This document shows, piece by piece, positions 20,981 through 29,485 of a stretch of 64,000 nucleotides of DNA (position 1 is its first letter; each line of letters begins with the position of its first letter). The position numbers were made by a program, and so were the translations under genes. The stretch is from the NCBI RefSeq assembly GCF_000017205.1, contig NC_009656.1, forward strand, positions 5,336,001 through 5,400,000. The letters run 5' to 3'. The DNA is from Pseudomonas paraeruginosa PA7. Lineage in GTDB: Bacteria; Pseudomonadota; Gammaproteobacteria; Pseudomonadales; Pseudomonadaceae. The notes under the pieces were generated by a model. It did no database searches. It was not told the DNA's origin and was given only the letters and a program-made list of their open reading frames with translations.

Positions 20981-21313
20981 CTCTTGCGATGACGCCAGGA
21001 CGCGTCATCCGTGCGCCGCTGCCCGGGAGGCGGATCGCACGAACGGAGGCAAAGGCGCCTCCGGACGGTTCCGGGAAGGTCACGGACGGCCTTCCCGGAG
21101 TTACTTTCCCCGCCTTTCCCGGATCGCCTGAGCACCCCGGCCTCGGGTACAGATCGCCACAGCGAACCCCCGCCTGATCCATATCAAGCAGCCCTCCTCC
21201 GAAAGCCGCTACAACAGCGGCACAACCGTCGAGCCTTCGACGGCCGCACAACGAAAAAAAGAATGGACCGTGGCCGAGGGGACCACCCCAGGCCTACGCC
21301 TAAGGATGAGGAA
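20981..21313. other. Gene-free spacer with strong hairpins upstream of the pentaheme cytochrome
   Basis: This 333-base stretch holds no convincing ORF. It contains two hairpins: GGAGGC/GCCTCC around 21045-21062, and a perfect 10-bp stem TCCGGGAAGG (21070-21079) with CCTTCCCGGA (21090-21099). The latter lacks a T-run, so it is not a typical terminator and may be an RNA structure. An Anr-type box follows at 21174-21187. Confidence 0.55.
21174..21187 (+). promoter_or_regulatory. Anr/Dnr (FNR-type) box upstream of the pentaheme cytochrome gene
   Basis: CTGAT-CCAT-ATCAA matches the consensus TTGAT-N4-ATCAA at 9 of 10 specified bases. Its centre is at about 21180; a class II activator position would put transcription start near 21222, about 90 bases before the start codon. 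This suggests induction at low oxygen. Confidence 0.65.
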
Positions 21314-23341
21314 ATGCCTGCTTCTTTCCCGCGCCTCGGCTTGCTCGGCGCGCTGTGCTCCATCGTTCCCCTGCTTCATGCCAGCGAACCGGCCACGGAC
21401 GCCGCACTGATCGAAAAAGGCCGCTACGTGGCCCAGCTCGGCGACTGCGTCGCCTGCCACACCGCCCCGCAAGGCGCACCGATGGCCGGCGGCCTGGAGC
21501 TGAAGACGCCGATGGGCACCATCTACTCGACCAACATCACCCCCGACCCGGAGACGGGCATCGGCCGCTACAGCTTCGAACAGTTCGACCGCGCCATGCG
21601 CAAGGGCGTCAGCGCCGCAGGCGAGAACCTCTATCCGGCGATGCCCTATCCGTCCTACGCCAAGGTCAGCGAAGATGACATGCGCGCGCTATACGCCTAC
21701 CTGATGCATGGCGTACAGCCGGTCAACCGGGCGAACACGCCGAGCGCGATGAGCTGGCCGTTCAACCAGCGCTGGGGCCTGGCGCTGTGGAACTGGGCGT
21801 TCCTCGACGACACACCGTTCACCCCCTCCAGCGACGCGGACCCGATGATCAACCGCGGCGCCTACCTGGTGCAGGGCCTCGGCCACTGCGGCGCCTGCCA
21901 TACTCCGCGCGGCATCGCCTTCCAGGAAAAGGCCATGAGCGACGCGGGCCGCTCCGGGCAGCTCTACCTCGCCGGCGAGACCGTCGAGCAATGGCAGGCG
22001 CTGAGCCTGCGCAACCTGTGGACGGTGGAGGACACCGTGCAACTGCTGAAGACCGGGCAGAACCGCTTCGCCACGGTATCCGGCAGCATGACCGACGTGA
22101 TCCACCACAGCACCCAGCACTTCAGCGACGACGACCTGGTGGCCATCGCCAGCTACCTGAAATCCCTGCCGGCCGGCAAGGACGACCTGCCGATGCCCGC
22201 CAGCGAACGCCCGCCGACCACTCCGGACGACCTCTACAGCTCGCGCGGCGGCCTCGGCTACGCGCAGTTCTGTTCCGATTGCCACCGCAAGGACGGTAGC
22301 GGCGTGCCGGGCATGTTCCCGCCGCTGGCCGGCAACCCCACCGTCGCCTCCGCCAATCCGAGCACCCTGCTGCACATCACCCTCACCGGCTGGAAGACCG
22401 CGGAAACCGCCACTCATTCGCGGGTCTACACCATGCCCGGGTTCGCCCAGCTGGAGGATCGCGAGATCGCCGAGATCCTCAGCTTCGTCCGCGGCAGCTG
22501 GGGCAACCATGGCTCGGCGATCGACGCCGGCCAGGTGAACAAACTGCGGCGGCAGGTCGAAGCCGGCAGCGGCCCGAGCGGCGCGTTCGTCTCCCCGCGC
22601 CTGGCGGACATGCTCGCTGCGCCGAACGCCGAACAGGTGGTGCGCGGCATGCGCCTGCATCTGGAAACCCGCGAACTGTTGCCGGACAACGTCGGCAACC
22701 AGCTCAACTGCACCAGCTGCCACCTGAACGCCGGGACCGTCGCCGACGGCTCGCCCTTCGTCGGCGTCTCGGCGTTCTTCCCCGGCTACGCGCCACGGGC
22801 GGGCAAGGTCATCGACCTGGAGGAACGCATCAACGGCTGCTTCCGCCGTTCGATGAACGGCAAGCCGCTGCCGCCGGAATCGGCCGACATGCAGGCGATG
22901 GTGGCCTATTTCGACTGGATGAAGAACAACACCCGACCGGAGGACAAGGTCGCCGGACGCGGCGTCGGCAAGGTCGACCCGGCGCTCAGGCCCGACCCGG
23001 AAAACGGTCGCAGGGTCTATGCGCAGCAATGCGCGGTGTGCCACGGCGAGAACGGCGAAGGCCTGCGCAACGCCGCCGGGGAGATGCTCTTCCCGCCGCT
23101 GTGGGGCGAACAGTCGTTCAATATCGGCGCCGGCATGGCGCGGACCTTCACCGCTGCCGCCTTCGTCAAGCACAACATGCCGATCGGCTTCCAGGAACGC
23201 TTCCCGCTCGGCCAGGGCGGCCTCAGCGACCAGGACGCAGTGGACGTCGCGGAGTACTTTTCGCACCAGCCGCGCCCGGACTTCCCGGACAAGATCAAGG
23301 ACTGGCCGAAGGACAAGCGTCCGCTGGATGCCCGCTACTGA
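21314..23341 (+). CDS. Pentaheme c-type cytochrome (fusion of alcohol dehydrogenase-type and TsdA-like cytochrome modules)
   Basis: A 675-residue periplasmic protein with signal peptide at residues 1-23 and five CXXCH heme c sites at C45 (CVACH), C192 (CGACH), C320 (CSDCH), C466 (CTSCH) and C573 (CAVCH). The first three lie in a region like the three-heme cytochrome subunit of membrane alcohol/aldehyde dehydrogenases. The last two (INGCFRRSMNGKPLP between them) resemble diheme thiosulfate dehydrogenase TsdA. The two modules together suggest electron transfer from a dehydrogenase to another acceptor, but no partner dehydrogenase gene is adjacent. The start has AGGATGAGGA just upstream. Preceded by an Anr-type box, followed by a strong terminator. 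Confidence 0.88.
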   Translation: MPASFPRLGLLGALCSIVPLLHASEPATDAALIEKGRYVAQLGDCVACHTAPQGAPMAGGLELKTPMGTIYSTNITPDPETGIGRYSFEQFDRAMRKGVSAAGENLYPAMPYPSYAKVSEDDMRALYAYLMHGVQPVNRANTPSAMSWPFNQRWGLALWNWAFLDDTPFTPSSDADPMINRGAYLVQGLGHCGACHTPRGIAFQEKAMSDAGRSGQLYLAGETVEQWQALSLRNLWTVEDTVQLLKTGQNRFATVSGSMTDVIHHSTQHFSDDDLVAIASYLKSLPAGKDDLPMPASERPPTTPDDLYSSRGGLGYAQFCSDCHRKDGSGVPGMFPPLAGNPTVASANPSTLLHITLTGWKTAETATHSRVYTMPGFAQLEDREIAEILSFVRGSWGNHGSAIDAGQVNKLRRQVEAGSGPSGAFVSPRLADMLAAPNAEQVVRGMRLHLETRELLPDNVGNQLNCTSCHLNAGTVADGSPFVGVSAFFPGYAPRAGKVIDLEERINGCFRRSMNGKPLPPESADMQAMVAYFDWMKNNTRPEDKVAGRGVGKVDPALRPDPENGRRVYAQQCAVCHGENGEGLRNAAGEMLFPPLWGEQSFNIGAGMARTFTAAAFVKHNMPIGFQERFPLGQGGLSDQDAVDVAEYFSHQPRPDFPDKIKDWPKDKRPLDARY

Positions 23342-23353
23342 TGCCGCAATGAA

Positions 23354-23385
23354 AAACGCCCCGTCGATGCGTCGACGGGGCGTTT
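23354..23385. terminator. Bidirectional terminator between the pentaheme cytochrome and fklB
   Basis: AAACGCCCCGTCGA (23354-23367) pairs perfectly with TCGACGGGGCGTTT (23372-23385) around loop TGCG. It is 12 bases after the cytochrome stop and 25 bases past the stop of the convergent isomerase gene. Confidence 0.92.
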
Positions 23386-23410
23386 CGCTCCTTCCTGGGG
23401 CCGATGCGCC

Positions 23411-24028
23411 TCAGAGGATTTCCAGCAGTTCGACGTCGAACACCAGCACGCTGTGCGGGGGAATGCTGCCGACGGCCTGGCCGCCATAGGCCAGTTCGCT
23501 CGGTACGTGCAGGCGCCACTTGGAGCCGGCGTTCATCAGTTGCAGCGCTTCGACCCAGCCGGCGATCACGCCACCCACCGGGAACTCGGCCGGCTGGCCG
23601 CGCTGGTAGGAGCTGTCGAATACGGTGCCGTCGATCAGGGTGCCGTGGTAGTGGGTGCGCACGGTATCCTCGCGGGAAGGCTTGGCGCCCTCGCCAGTGC
23701 TCAGCACTTCGAACTGCAGGCCGGACGGCAGCACGGTGACGCCTTCGCGCCTGGCGTTCTCGGCCAGGTAGGCACGGCCTTCGCCAGCGGCGGCTTCGGC
23801 CTTGGCCTGGGCTTCGGCCTGCATGCGCTCGCGGATCACCTGGAAGCTGGCCGACAGCGCCTCGCCGGAAACCCGGCTGTCGATACCTGCGAACGCATCG
23901 GACAGGCCGGCCAGGACTGCGTCCAGGGTCATGCCCGGAACCGGATTCTCGCGCAGTTGGTCGCCCAGTTGACGGCCGATGCCGTAGCTGACACGGGCTT
24001 CGTCAGTGGTCAGGTTGAGTTCGCTCAT
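23411..24028 (-). CDS. fklB: FKBP-type peptidyl-prolyl isomerase FklB
   Basis: A 205-residue protein with an N-terminal dimerisation domain (YGIGRQLGDQL, residues 15-90) and a C-terminal FKBP domain (GEGAKPSREDTVRTHYHGTLIDGTVFDSSYQRGQP, in pieces; ending SVLVFDVELLEIL). This is the MIP/FkpA/FklB architecture. No signal peptide is seen, so it is probably cytosolic FklB rather than periplasmic FkpA. It is monocistronic. Confidence 0.93.
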   Translation of the reverse strand: MSELNLTTDEARVSYGIGRQLGDQLRENPVPGMTLDAVLAGLSDAFAGIDSRVSGEALSASFQVIRERMQAEAQAKAEAAAGEGRAYLAENARREGVTVLPSGLQFEVLSTGEGAKPSREDTVRTHYHGTLIDGTVFDSSYQRGQPAEFPVGGVIAGWVEALQLMNAGSKWRLHVPSELAYGGQAVGSIPPHSVLVFDVELLEIL

Positions 24029-24112
24029 GGCGCTGCTCCGCTGTGGGGTCGAAAAAGGGCGGCCAGCCTAGCACAGAAGGCCCTTCCCCCCTACCGGCGC
24101 AGCCGCTTGTGC

Positions 24113-24418
24113 TCAACCCTGGCGGATCGACAGCGGCAGCCCGCCGATAAACGAACCCGACTCGGCCAGGAGTCCACACATCTCGTCATCGACATCGGCG
24201 CACACCAACTCCACCGGAACCCTGTTCAGCCCGCGCAGTACCTGGCGCGCATGCTCCACGGAGCGCAGGCTGACCGGCTGGCCGAGATCGTCCTCCACCG
24301 GATAGGCGCGGTCGCCCATCTGCGCCTCCAGGACATAGATGCCGCCCTCCAGCGACACCAGGTGCAAGGCGTCGATATGTCCGGCCTGGACCCGGCCGGC
24401 GAGATCCTGCATGTTCAT
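24113..24418 (-). CDS. Conserved hypothetical protein (101 aa)
   Basis: A small protein starting MNMQDLAGRVQAGHIDALHL. It has a beta-rich start (VSLEGGIYVLEAQMGD), a middle resembling a 'PVEDDLGQPVSLRSVEHAR' turn-helix and a C-terminus with two cysteines. I recognise it as a short pseudomonad family of unknown function (DUF6482-like). The start at 24418 has GAGAGG upstream; longer readings run through GC-rich DNA with non-coding composition. Between fklB and the UPF0114 gene, all on the minus strand but with spacers of 84 and 255 bases. Confidence 0.75.
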   Translation of the reverse strand: MNMQDLAGRVQAGHIDALHLVSLEGGIYVLEAQMGDRAYPVEDDLGQPVSLRSVEHARQVLRGLNRVPVELVCADVDDEMCGLLAESGSFIGGLPLSIRQG

Positions 24419-24673
24419 CGCGAACCTCTCGAGGTTGCGCGGGCAGCGGAAGCCTCCCGGATTCCGCCAACCGCCTCGGTCCCGGCAGCGCCGGCCCGAC
24501 TCCCGGCATCGTCCGGACACCTGGCCCCGACGACGCGAAGGACGCCCGCTCCCGGCGTCCGCCCGACAACACTGGAAGTCTTGCCCAGGCACGGCTCGAC
24601 GCAAGCCCGAAACAGCGCCGCCCGTCCGTTTTGCAGCGGCCGGGCGGCACGAGCGAAGCGCTGGACAGGGCCC

Positions 24674-25162
24674 TCAGTGACGGGTCTGCTTATCCAGATA
24701 GCCCATGGCGAAGGCCGAGAGCACGAAGGTCATGTGGATGATCACGTACCACATCAGCTTGTTGTCCGGCACGTTCTTCGCGTCCATGAAGATGCGCAAC
24801 AGGTGGATCGAGGAGATCGCCACGATGGAGGCGGCCACCTTGTTCTTCAGCGAGCCGGAGTCCATCTTGCCCAGCCAGTTGAGTTTCTCCTTGCCTTCGT
24901 CGATGTCCAGTTGCGAAACGAAGTTCTCGTAGCCGGAGATCATCACCATCACCAGCAGGCCGCCGACCAGCGCCATGTCGATCAGCGAGAGCAGGACCAG
25001 GATCAGGTCGGCCTCGGCCATCGCGAAGATGTTCGGGATGACGTGGAATATTTCCTGGAAGAACTTGATGGTCAGCGCCAGCAGCGCCAGGGACAGGCCC
25101 ATGTAGATCGGAGCCAGCAGCCAGCGCGAGGCGTACATGGCGTTTTCGAAAAAGCGTTCCAT
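24674..25162 (-). CDS. UPF0114 family inner-membrane protein
   Basis: A 162-residue integral membrane protein. Hydrophobic segments lie at about residues 15-37 ([21 protein letters not shown]), 52-75 ([22 protein letters not shown]) and 135-155 ([19 protein letters not shown]), with a shorter one near 108-120. The motif GYENFVS and start [14 protein letters not shown] are typical of the YqhA/UPF0114 family, function unknown. The start at 25162 is preferred because the upstream extension is low quality. Confidence 0.92.
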   Translation of the reverse strand: MERFFENAMYASRWLLAPIYMGLSLALLALTIKFFQEIFHVIPNIFAMAEADLILVLLSLIDMALVGGLLVMVMISGYENFVSQLDIDEGKEKLNWLGKMDSGSLKNKVAASIVAISSIHLLRIFMDAKNVPDNKLMWYVIIHMTFVLSAFAMGYLDKQTRH

Positions 25163-25334
25163 GGTCTCTTGTGTGTATGTGCAGGGAAAATGGCTGGCGA
25201 GTATAGCGCAGCAGCTTGCGGTTTTTATCCAGAAAATCTGTGGATAAATATGTGCACCGAGCCGGGATGAATCCCGCCAGCGATGATGGCACGCGGCCTT
25301 GGCCGGATTGCTCAGGCTTTGCCCAGGCGCCGCC

Positions 25335-25676
25335 TCAGGACTCCGGTCGGAACAGGTAGTCACCGACATGGGGCGTGCGTTCGCCGTTGAGCCGGCGCAG
25401 CTCGCCCTGCAGGTGCAGGCGCCAGATCGGCGGATCGACGGCTTCGATATAGCCTTGCTGGGCCAGGCAGTCGGCAATCGCCTGCAACACCCCTTCGGCC
25501 ACCAGCGGTCCGTGGAAGGGGCCCTGGGCCTTGATCGCCGAAGGCTGGGAGCCGGACATGCCGGCGGCGCAAAGCAGGGTCCAGAGTCCGTTCTCTCCGG
25601 CCAGCGGCCTGACCACGCATTCGATTCGCGTGGTCAACCCCAGGCAGGGGCGGATGAGGCAGAGGTTACGCGGCAT
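25335..25676 (-). CDS. Conserved hypothetical protein (113 aa)
   Basis: A protein of 113 residues beginning [22 protein letters not shown]. It has four cysteines in the first half (C6, C11, C20 and one in LLCAAG) and the phrase [25 protein letters not shown] at its end. No signal peptide or transmembrane segment is evident and I do not recognise a characterised family. Codon position composition looks coding. It sits alone between the UPF0114 gene and the Lon-like gene, same strand. Confidence 0.7.
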   Translation of the reverse strand: MPRNLCLIRPCLGLTTRIECVVRPLAGENGLWTLLCAAGMSGSQPSAIKAQGPFHGPLVAEGVLQAIADCLAQQGYIEAVDPPIWRLHLQGELRRLNGERTPHVGDYLFRPES

Positions 25677-25772
25677 GGCGGCATCCTCACGGGGGTTCCC
25701 AGTTTTGAGCCTACACCTGCCGCCAGGTTCCGCATAGCGCCGGCGGGAACTTGTCCACAGGGCTGAAACGCA

Positions 25773-25802
25773 CGAGGGCGGGGCTTTCCAGCCCCGCCCT
25801 CG
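25773..25802. terminator. Terminator-like hairpin downstream of the Lon-like protease gene
   Basis: CGAGGGCGGGGCT (25773-25785) pairs perfectly with AGCCCCGCCCTCG (25790-25802). The 13-bp GC-rich stem has a four-base loop but only a weak T-tract (CGTTT on the minus strand). It lies 24 bases past the stop. Confidence 0.6.
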
Positions 25803-25826
25803 ACAGGTTCCGACAGCGCGCCAGGC

Positions 25827-28280
25827 TCAGTCCTTCTTCGCCGCGGCCTTGTCCTTCGGGGCGAGGGCCTCCTTCTCCACCGGCTTGTCCTTTTCCTTGT
25901 CGTCCTCTTCCATGCCGAGTTCGGAGATTTCCTGCAAACGCGCCACCACCAGGTCATTCACGCTGTCTTTCGGGAAGCGTCCCTTCTCGTCCTGGGCACC
26001 GACCGGCTTGCCCACCAGCAGCGCCAGCGCCTCGTCCACCTCGCGCACCGCGTAGACATGGAACTGCCCGGCGCGTACCGCCTGCAGCACGCGCTCGTCG
26101 AGCATCAGGGTGGTGACGTTGGCGCGCGGGATGATCACGCCCTGCTCGCCGGTCAAGCCACGGGCCTCGCAGAGGCGGAAGAAGCCTTCGATCTTCTCGT
26201 TGACCCCGCCCACTGCCTGCACCTCGCCGAACTGGTTGATCGAGCCGGTAATGGCGAAGCACTGCTTCAGCGGCGTCCGCGACAGCGCCGAGATCAGCGT
26301 GCAGACCTCGCCCAGCGAGGCGCTGTCGCCGTCCACGTAGCCGTAGGACTGTTCCAGGGCGATGCTGGCGGAGATTTCCAGGGGGAATTCCTGGGCGTAG
26401 CGGCTACCCAGGTAGCCGGTAAGGATCATCACGCCCTTGGAGTGGATCGGCTGGCCGAGGTTGACCTCGCGCTCGATGTCGACGATGCCGCTGCTGCCCG
26501 GATAGACGGTGGCGGAAATCCGCGCCGGTACGCCGAACACCGAATCACCGACTTCCAGCACGGTCAGGCCGTTGCACTTGCCGACCGCGGCGCCGGCGGT
26601 GTCGATCAGGATGATCCCCGCCAGCATGTCATCGAGGATCCGCGCCGACACCCGGCCGGTGCGGGTCTGCTTGGCCTTGAGGGCACGCTCGATATGGCCG
26701 AGCTGGATCACCTCCTCGTTCGCCAGCTGGCGGATGAAATCGGCTTCGCTGACCAGTTGGAACAGGTCGCCGATCCGCGCCGAGAGCCGTCCCTGGTGCT
26801 CGGCCAGGCGCGCGCTGTAGGTCGCCAGGCGGGCCACCGCCGCGCCGCTGAGCGGCGCCATGCCCTCTTCCGAGGTGCGCGTCTTGAGCAACTGGGCGAA
26901 CTGCTCGAGGCTGTCCTCGCCCAGCGGGATGTCTTCGTCGAAGTCGACCAGCACGCGGAACATCTCCTGGAAGTCCGGGTCGAGGTCCTGAAGGGTGTAG
27001 TAGATCTGCCGCGAGCCGATGATGATCACCTTCAGTTGCAGCGGGATCACCTGCGGCGTCAGCGAGACCGCGGCCAGGCGGCCGAGTTCGGCCAGCGGCG
27101 ACTCCATCTTCAACTGGCGCGACTGCAGGGCGCGCTTCAGCGCGTCCCAGACGAACGGCTCGCCGAGCATCTTTTCCGCTTCCAGGATCAGGAAGCCGCC
27201 GTTGGCCCGGTGCAGCGCACCCGGACGCAACTGCCGGTAGCTGGTGTAGAGCGCACCCTGGTCGGAGCTGTACTCGATGCGGCCGAACAGGTTGTCGTAG
27301 GTCGGGTGCGACTCGAACACCACCGGTGCGCCGCTGGTCGCATGGTGGACGATGGCCTGGTTCGGCGCGTACTGCTCGATCAGCCCCTGCTTGCGCTGGG
27401 CGTCGGTGCGGCTGTCGTCGACCAGTTGGTCGACCACGGTCTTCAGCAGGTTCAGTTGCATCGCCTGCAGGTAGGCGCAAACGCCCGGGTTGTTGTTGTA
27501 CTTCTCCACCAGAGGCGCCAGCAGCGGCTGCAGGGCCAGGGTGATGGTTTCCTCGTTGAGCTCGCGCAACTGGTTGCTCGATTCGCGCTTCCACTGCGGC
27601 AGGCTCGCCAGCTCCTCGTTGAGGTATTCCTCGAGGGCGGCGATGTCCTTGTGGAAGCGCTCGCGCTCGGCCTCCGGCAACTGGGCGAATTCGGCCTCGT
27701 CGAGGGCCTTGCCGTCCTTCATCGGGGTGAAGGCGACGTTGGCGCTGTCGCGGTACAGCGCCACGTCCTTCTCCAGGGCGCGCCGCTCCACCGAGTCCAG
27801 GGCGCGGTCGTAGCGCTGGTTGAAAGCGCGGTCGACGGCGTTCTTCTTCTGCTGGTAGGCCGGATGCTCGAAGACCGCCGGGAAGGTCGACATCAGGTTG
27901 TCGATCAGACGGTCGATGTCGGCGCTAAATTCGGTCGCGCTGCCCGGCGGCAGCTCGATCACCCGAGGTTCGCGCGGCTCGTCGAAATTGTTCAGGTAGA
28001 CCCAGTCGGAGGGCGTGGCGACGCGCTTGCCCTCGGCCTGCAGGTAGCGCTTGACGAAGGAGAAGCGTCCGGTCCCCGGTTCGCCCATGACGAATACGTT
28101 GTAACCCGGCCGCGGCATCGCCACCCCGAACTGCAGCGCCTCGACCGCCCGCTCCTGGCCCAGCACGCCGCGGAAGGGCTCCAGGTCGTCGGTGGTGTCG
28201 AAGGCGAATTGCTCGGGAGCGAAGGGACGGGTCAGTTCTTCTGGCGCCAGGCGCAGGCCGGCAGCGACGGAATCGGGCAT
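25827..28280 (-). CDS. Lon-family ATP-dependent protease (LonB/YcbZ-like, AAA_32 type)
   Basis: An 817-residue protein. The N-terminal part has an AAA+ domain of the AAA_32 type whose P-loop is VMGEPGTGRFSF: the canonical GK-S/T is replaced by G-R-F, so ATP use is uncertain. A long coiled, charged insert covers about residues 150-260. The C-terminal Lon protease domain holds the catalytic Ser in VDGDSASLGE and the Lys in VNEKIEGFF. The tail is Lys/Glu/Ala rich. The start at 28280 is chosen because AAGGA lies six bases upstream; 28295 would add five residues. Related E. coli YcbZ shows a similar loss of the Walker motif. Confidence 0.9.
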   Translation of the reverse strand: MPDSVAAGLRLAPEELTRPFAPEQFAFDTTDDLEPFRGVLGQERAVEALQFGVAMPRPGYNVFVMGEPGTGRFSFVKRYLQAEGKRVATPSDWVYLNNFDEPREPRVIELPPGSATEFSADIDRLIDNLMSTFPAVFEHPAYQQKKNAVDRAFNQRYDRALDSVERRALEKDVALYRDSANVAFTPMKDGKALDEAEFAQLPEAERERFHKDIAALEEYLNEELASLPQWKRESSNQLRELNEETITLALQPLLAPLVEKYNNNPGVCAYLQAMQLNLLKTVVDQLVDDSRTDAQRKQGLIEQYAPNQAIVHHATSGAPVVFESHPTYDNLFGRIEYSSDQGALYTSYRQLRPGALHRANGGFLILEAEKMLGEPFVWDALKRALQSRQLKMESPLAELGRLAAVSLTPQVIPLQLKVIIIGSRQIYYTLQDLDPDFQEMFRVLVDFDEDIPLGEDSLEQFAQLLKTRTSEEGMAPLSGAAVARLATYSARLAEHQGRLSARIGDLFQLVSEADFIRQLANEEVIQLGHIERALKAKQTRTGRVSARILDDMLAGIILIDTAGAAVGKCNGLTVLEVGDSVFGVPARISATVYPGSSGIVDIEREVNLGQPIHSKGVMILTGYLGSRYAQEFPLEISASIALEQSYGYVDGDSASLGEVCTLISALSRTPLKQCFAITGSINQFGEVQAVGGVNEKIEGFFRLCEARGLTGEQGVIIPRANVTTLMLDERVLQAVRAGQFHVYAVREVDEALALLVGKPVGAQDEKGRFPKDSVNDLVVARLQEISELGMEEDDKEKDKPVEKEALAPKDKAAAKKD

Positions 28281-28378
28281 CGGGAATCCTTGCATCGGGC
28301 GGCAGGTTGCCGCGGGGTGTCGTCGCCCGCATTCTCCCCCCAGCCTCGCGCCACTGACAAGGCGCCGATGGCGCTATC

Positions 28379-28705
28379 TCACCGATGTGCCAGGTCGGCG
28401 CAGCGCAGGCAGTATTCCGCCGCTGGCAGGGCGGCCAGGCGCGCCGGTTCGATGGCCTCGCCGCAGCGCTCGCACTCGCCGTAGCGACCTTCCGCCAGGC
28501 GCAGGCGGGCAAGGCCGACCTGACGCATCCCCGCCTCCGCCTCGGCGAGCAGGCCTTCGAGCACTTCGTCGTTCTGCCGCTGCACCGCCTGCTCGGCGAA
28601 ATCCGGCGAATGGCTGCGCGCCAGGTCCCGGCGGATCGCCGCGGCGCGTGCCGCGTACTCGGTCGCCAGGGTTTCCAGGGCAGTCGCGGGGTCGAAAGCG
28701 CTCAT
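28379..28705 (-). CDS. DksA/TraR-type C4 zinc-finger protein
   Basis: A 108-residue protein with a long N-terminal helix region (ALETLATEYAARAAAIRRDLA) and a C-terminal zinc finger CERC-X16-17-CLRC (GECERCGEAIEPARL...EYCLRCADL). This is the DksA/TraR family, which binds the RNA-polymerase secondary channel. It is shorter than DksA and lacks a clear acidic DxxDxA tip. The start at 28705 has GGAGGTGGAT directly upstream. It may be a specialised paralog of DksA; the target is unknown. Confidence 0.88.
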   Translation of the reverse strand: MSAFDPATALETLATEYAARAAAIRRDLARSHSPDFAEQAVQRQNDEVLEGLLAEAEAGMRQVGLARLRLAEGRYGECERCGEAIEPARLAALPAAEYCLRCADLAHR

Positions 28706-28939
28706 ATCCACCTCCTGCATGAGGAACGGCTGACCAAGGCCGGCTTCGCTCAGACCGACCAGGACTTTCTCAAGTCTGGACGCTTCCAGGCGGATTGCCG
28801 CTGACGCCGGTCAATTTTCGCCCGGCATTGCGCGCTGCCACCCATTCGGTGCCTTGACACCCCGGTGGCATTCCGAAAAGCTCACGGCGTCGCTGGCCCG
28901 CTCCAGATGGCTTCGATCCACCTCAAGAGAGAACAAACG

Positions 28940-29428
28940 ATGAAACGGATTCTGCTCGGTACCCTGTTCGCCGCCGCCTCCTTCAATGCCTTCGCCGACG
29001 CTCCCGGCGGCGCCGGCTGCGGCTGGGGCAACATGCTCTTCAAAGGCCAGCGCGGCGTGGCCACCCACGTGGTCGCGGCGACCACCAACGGCACTTCCGG
29101 CAACAATACCTTCGGCATGACCACCGGCACCAACGGCTGCCACACCAACGGCGCGCTGTCCTATGGCGGCAAGCCGCTGCTGGTGCTCGGCAGCATGATG
29201 GACGAGCTGTCCGAAGACATGGCCAAGGGCAATGGCGAAGCGCTGACCACCTATGCCGTGGTGCTGGGCGTGCAACCGCAGGACCGCGAGCACTTCGCCG
29301 CCGTTACCCACGAGCACTTCTCGCAGATCTTCAACAAGTCCGACGCCACCGCCGCCGACGTCTACGCCAATACCCAGGCGATCCTGAAACAGGACGCCCG
29401 CCTGGCCAAGTACGCCGAGCAGGCCTGA
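28940..29428 (+). CDS. DUF3015 family exported protein
   Basis: A 162-residue protein with signal peptide (MKRILLGTLFAAASFNAFA, cleaved near residue 19). The mature part starts DAPGGAGCGWGNMLFKGQRG and contains the TTGTNGCHTNG segment; two Cys could form a disulfide. The C-terminal half is helical (DELSEDMAKGNGEALTTYAVVLGV). DUF3015 proteins are periplasmic and uncharacterised. It is transcribed toward PA4579-type gene 57 bases downstream, with a hairpin between them. Confidence 0.88.
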   Translation: MKRILLGTLFAAASFNAFADAPGGAGCGWGNMLFKGQRGVATHVVAATTNGTSGNNTFGMTTGTNGCHTNGALSYGGKPLLVLGSMMDELSEDMAKGNGEALTTYAVVLGVQPQDREHFAAVTHEHFSQIFNKSDATAADVYANTQAILKQDARLAKYAEQA

Positions 29429-29436
29429 GCCTCGCC

Positions 29437-29458
29437 GCCTGCCCGTTCACGGGCAGGC
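29437..29458 (+). terminator. Terminator-like hairpin after the DUF3015 gene
   Basis: GCCTGCCCG (29437-29445) pairs with CGGGCAGGC (29450-29458), followed by CCCTTTCC. The T-tract is weak, so it may attenuate rather than stop transcription into the next gene. Confidence 0.6.
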
Positions 29459-29485
29459 CCCTTTCCCCAGCCTTAAGCCTTGCCG

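Noticed and set aside
26058..28484. 808-codon plus-strand ORF
   Set aside because: Antisense to the Lon-like protease; no coding evidence.
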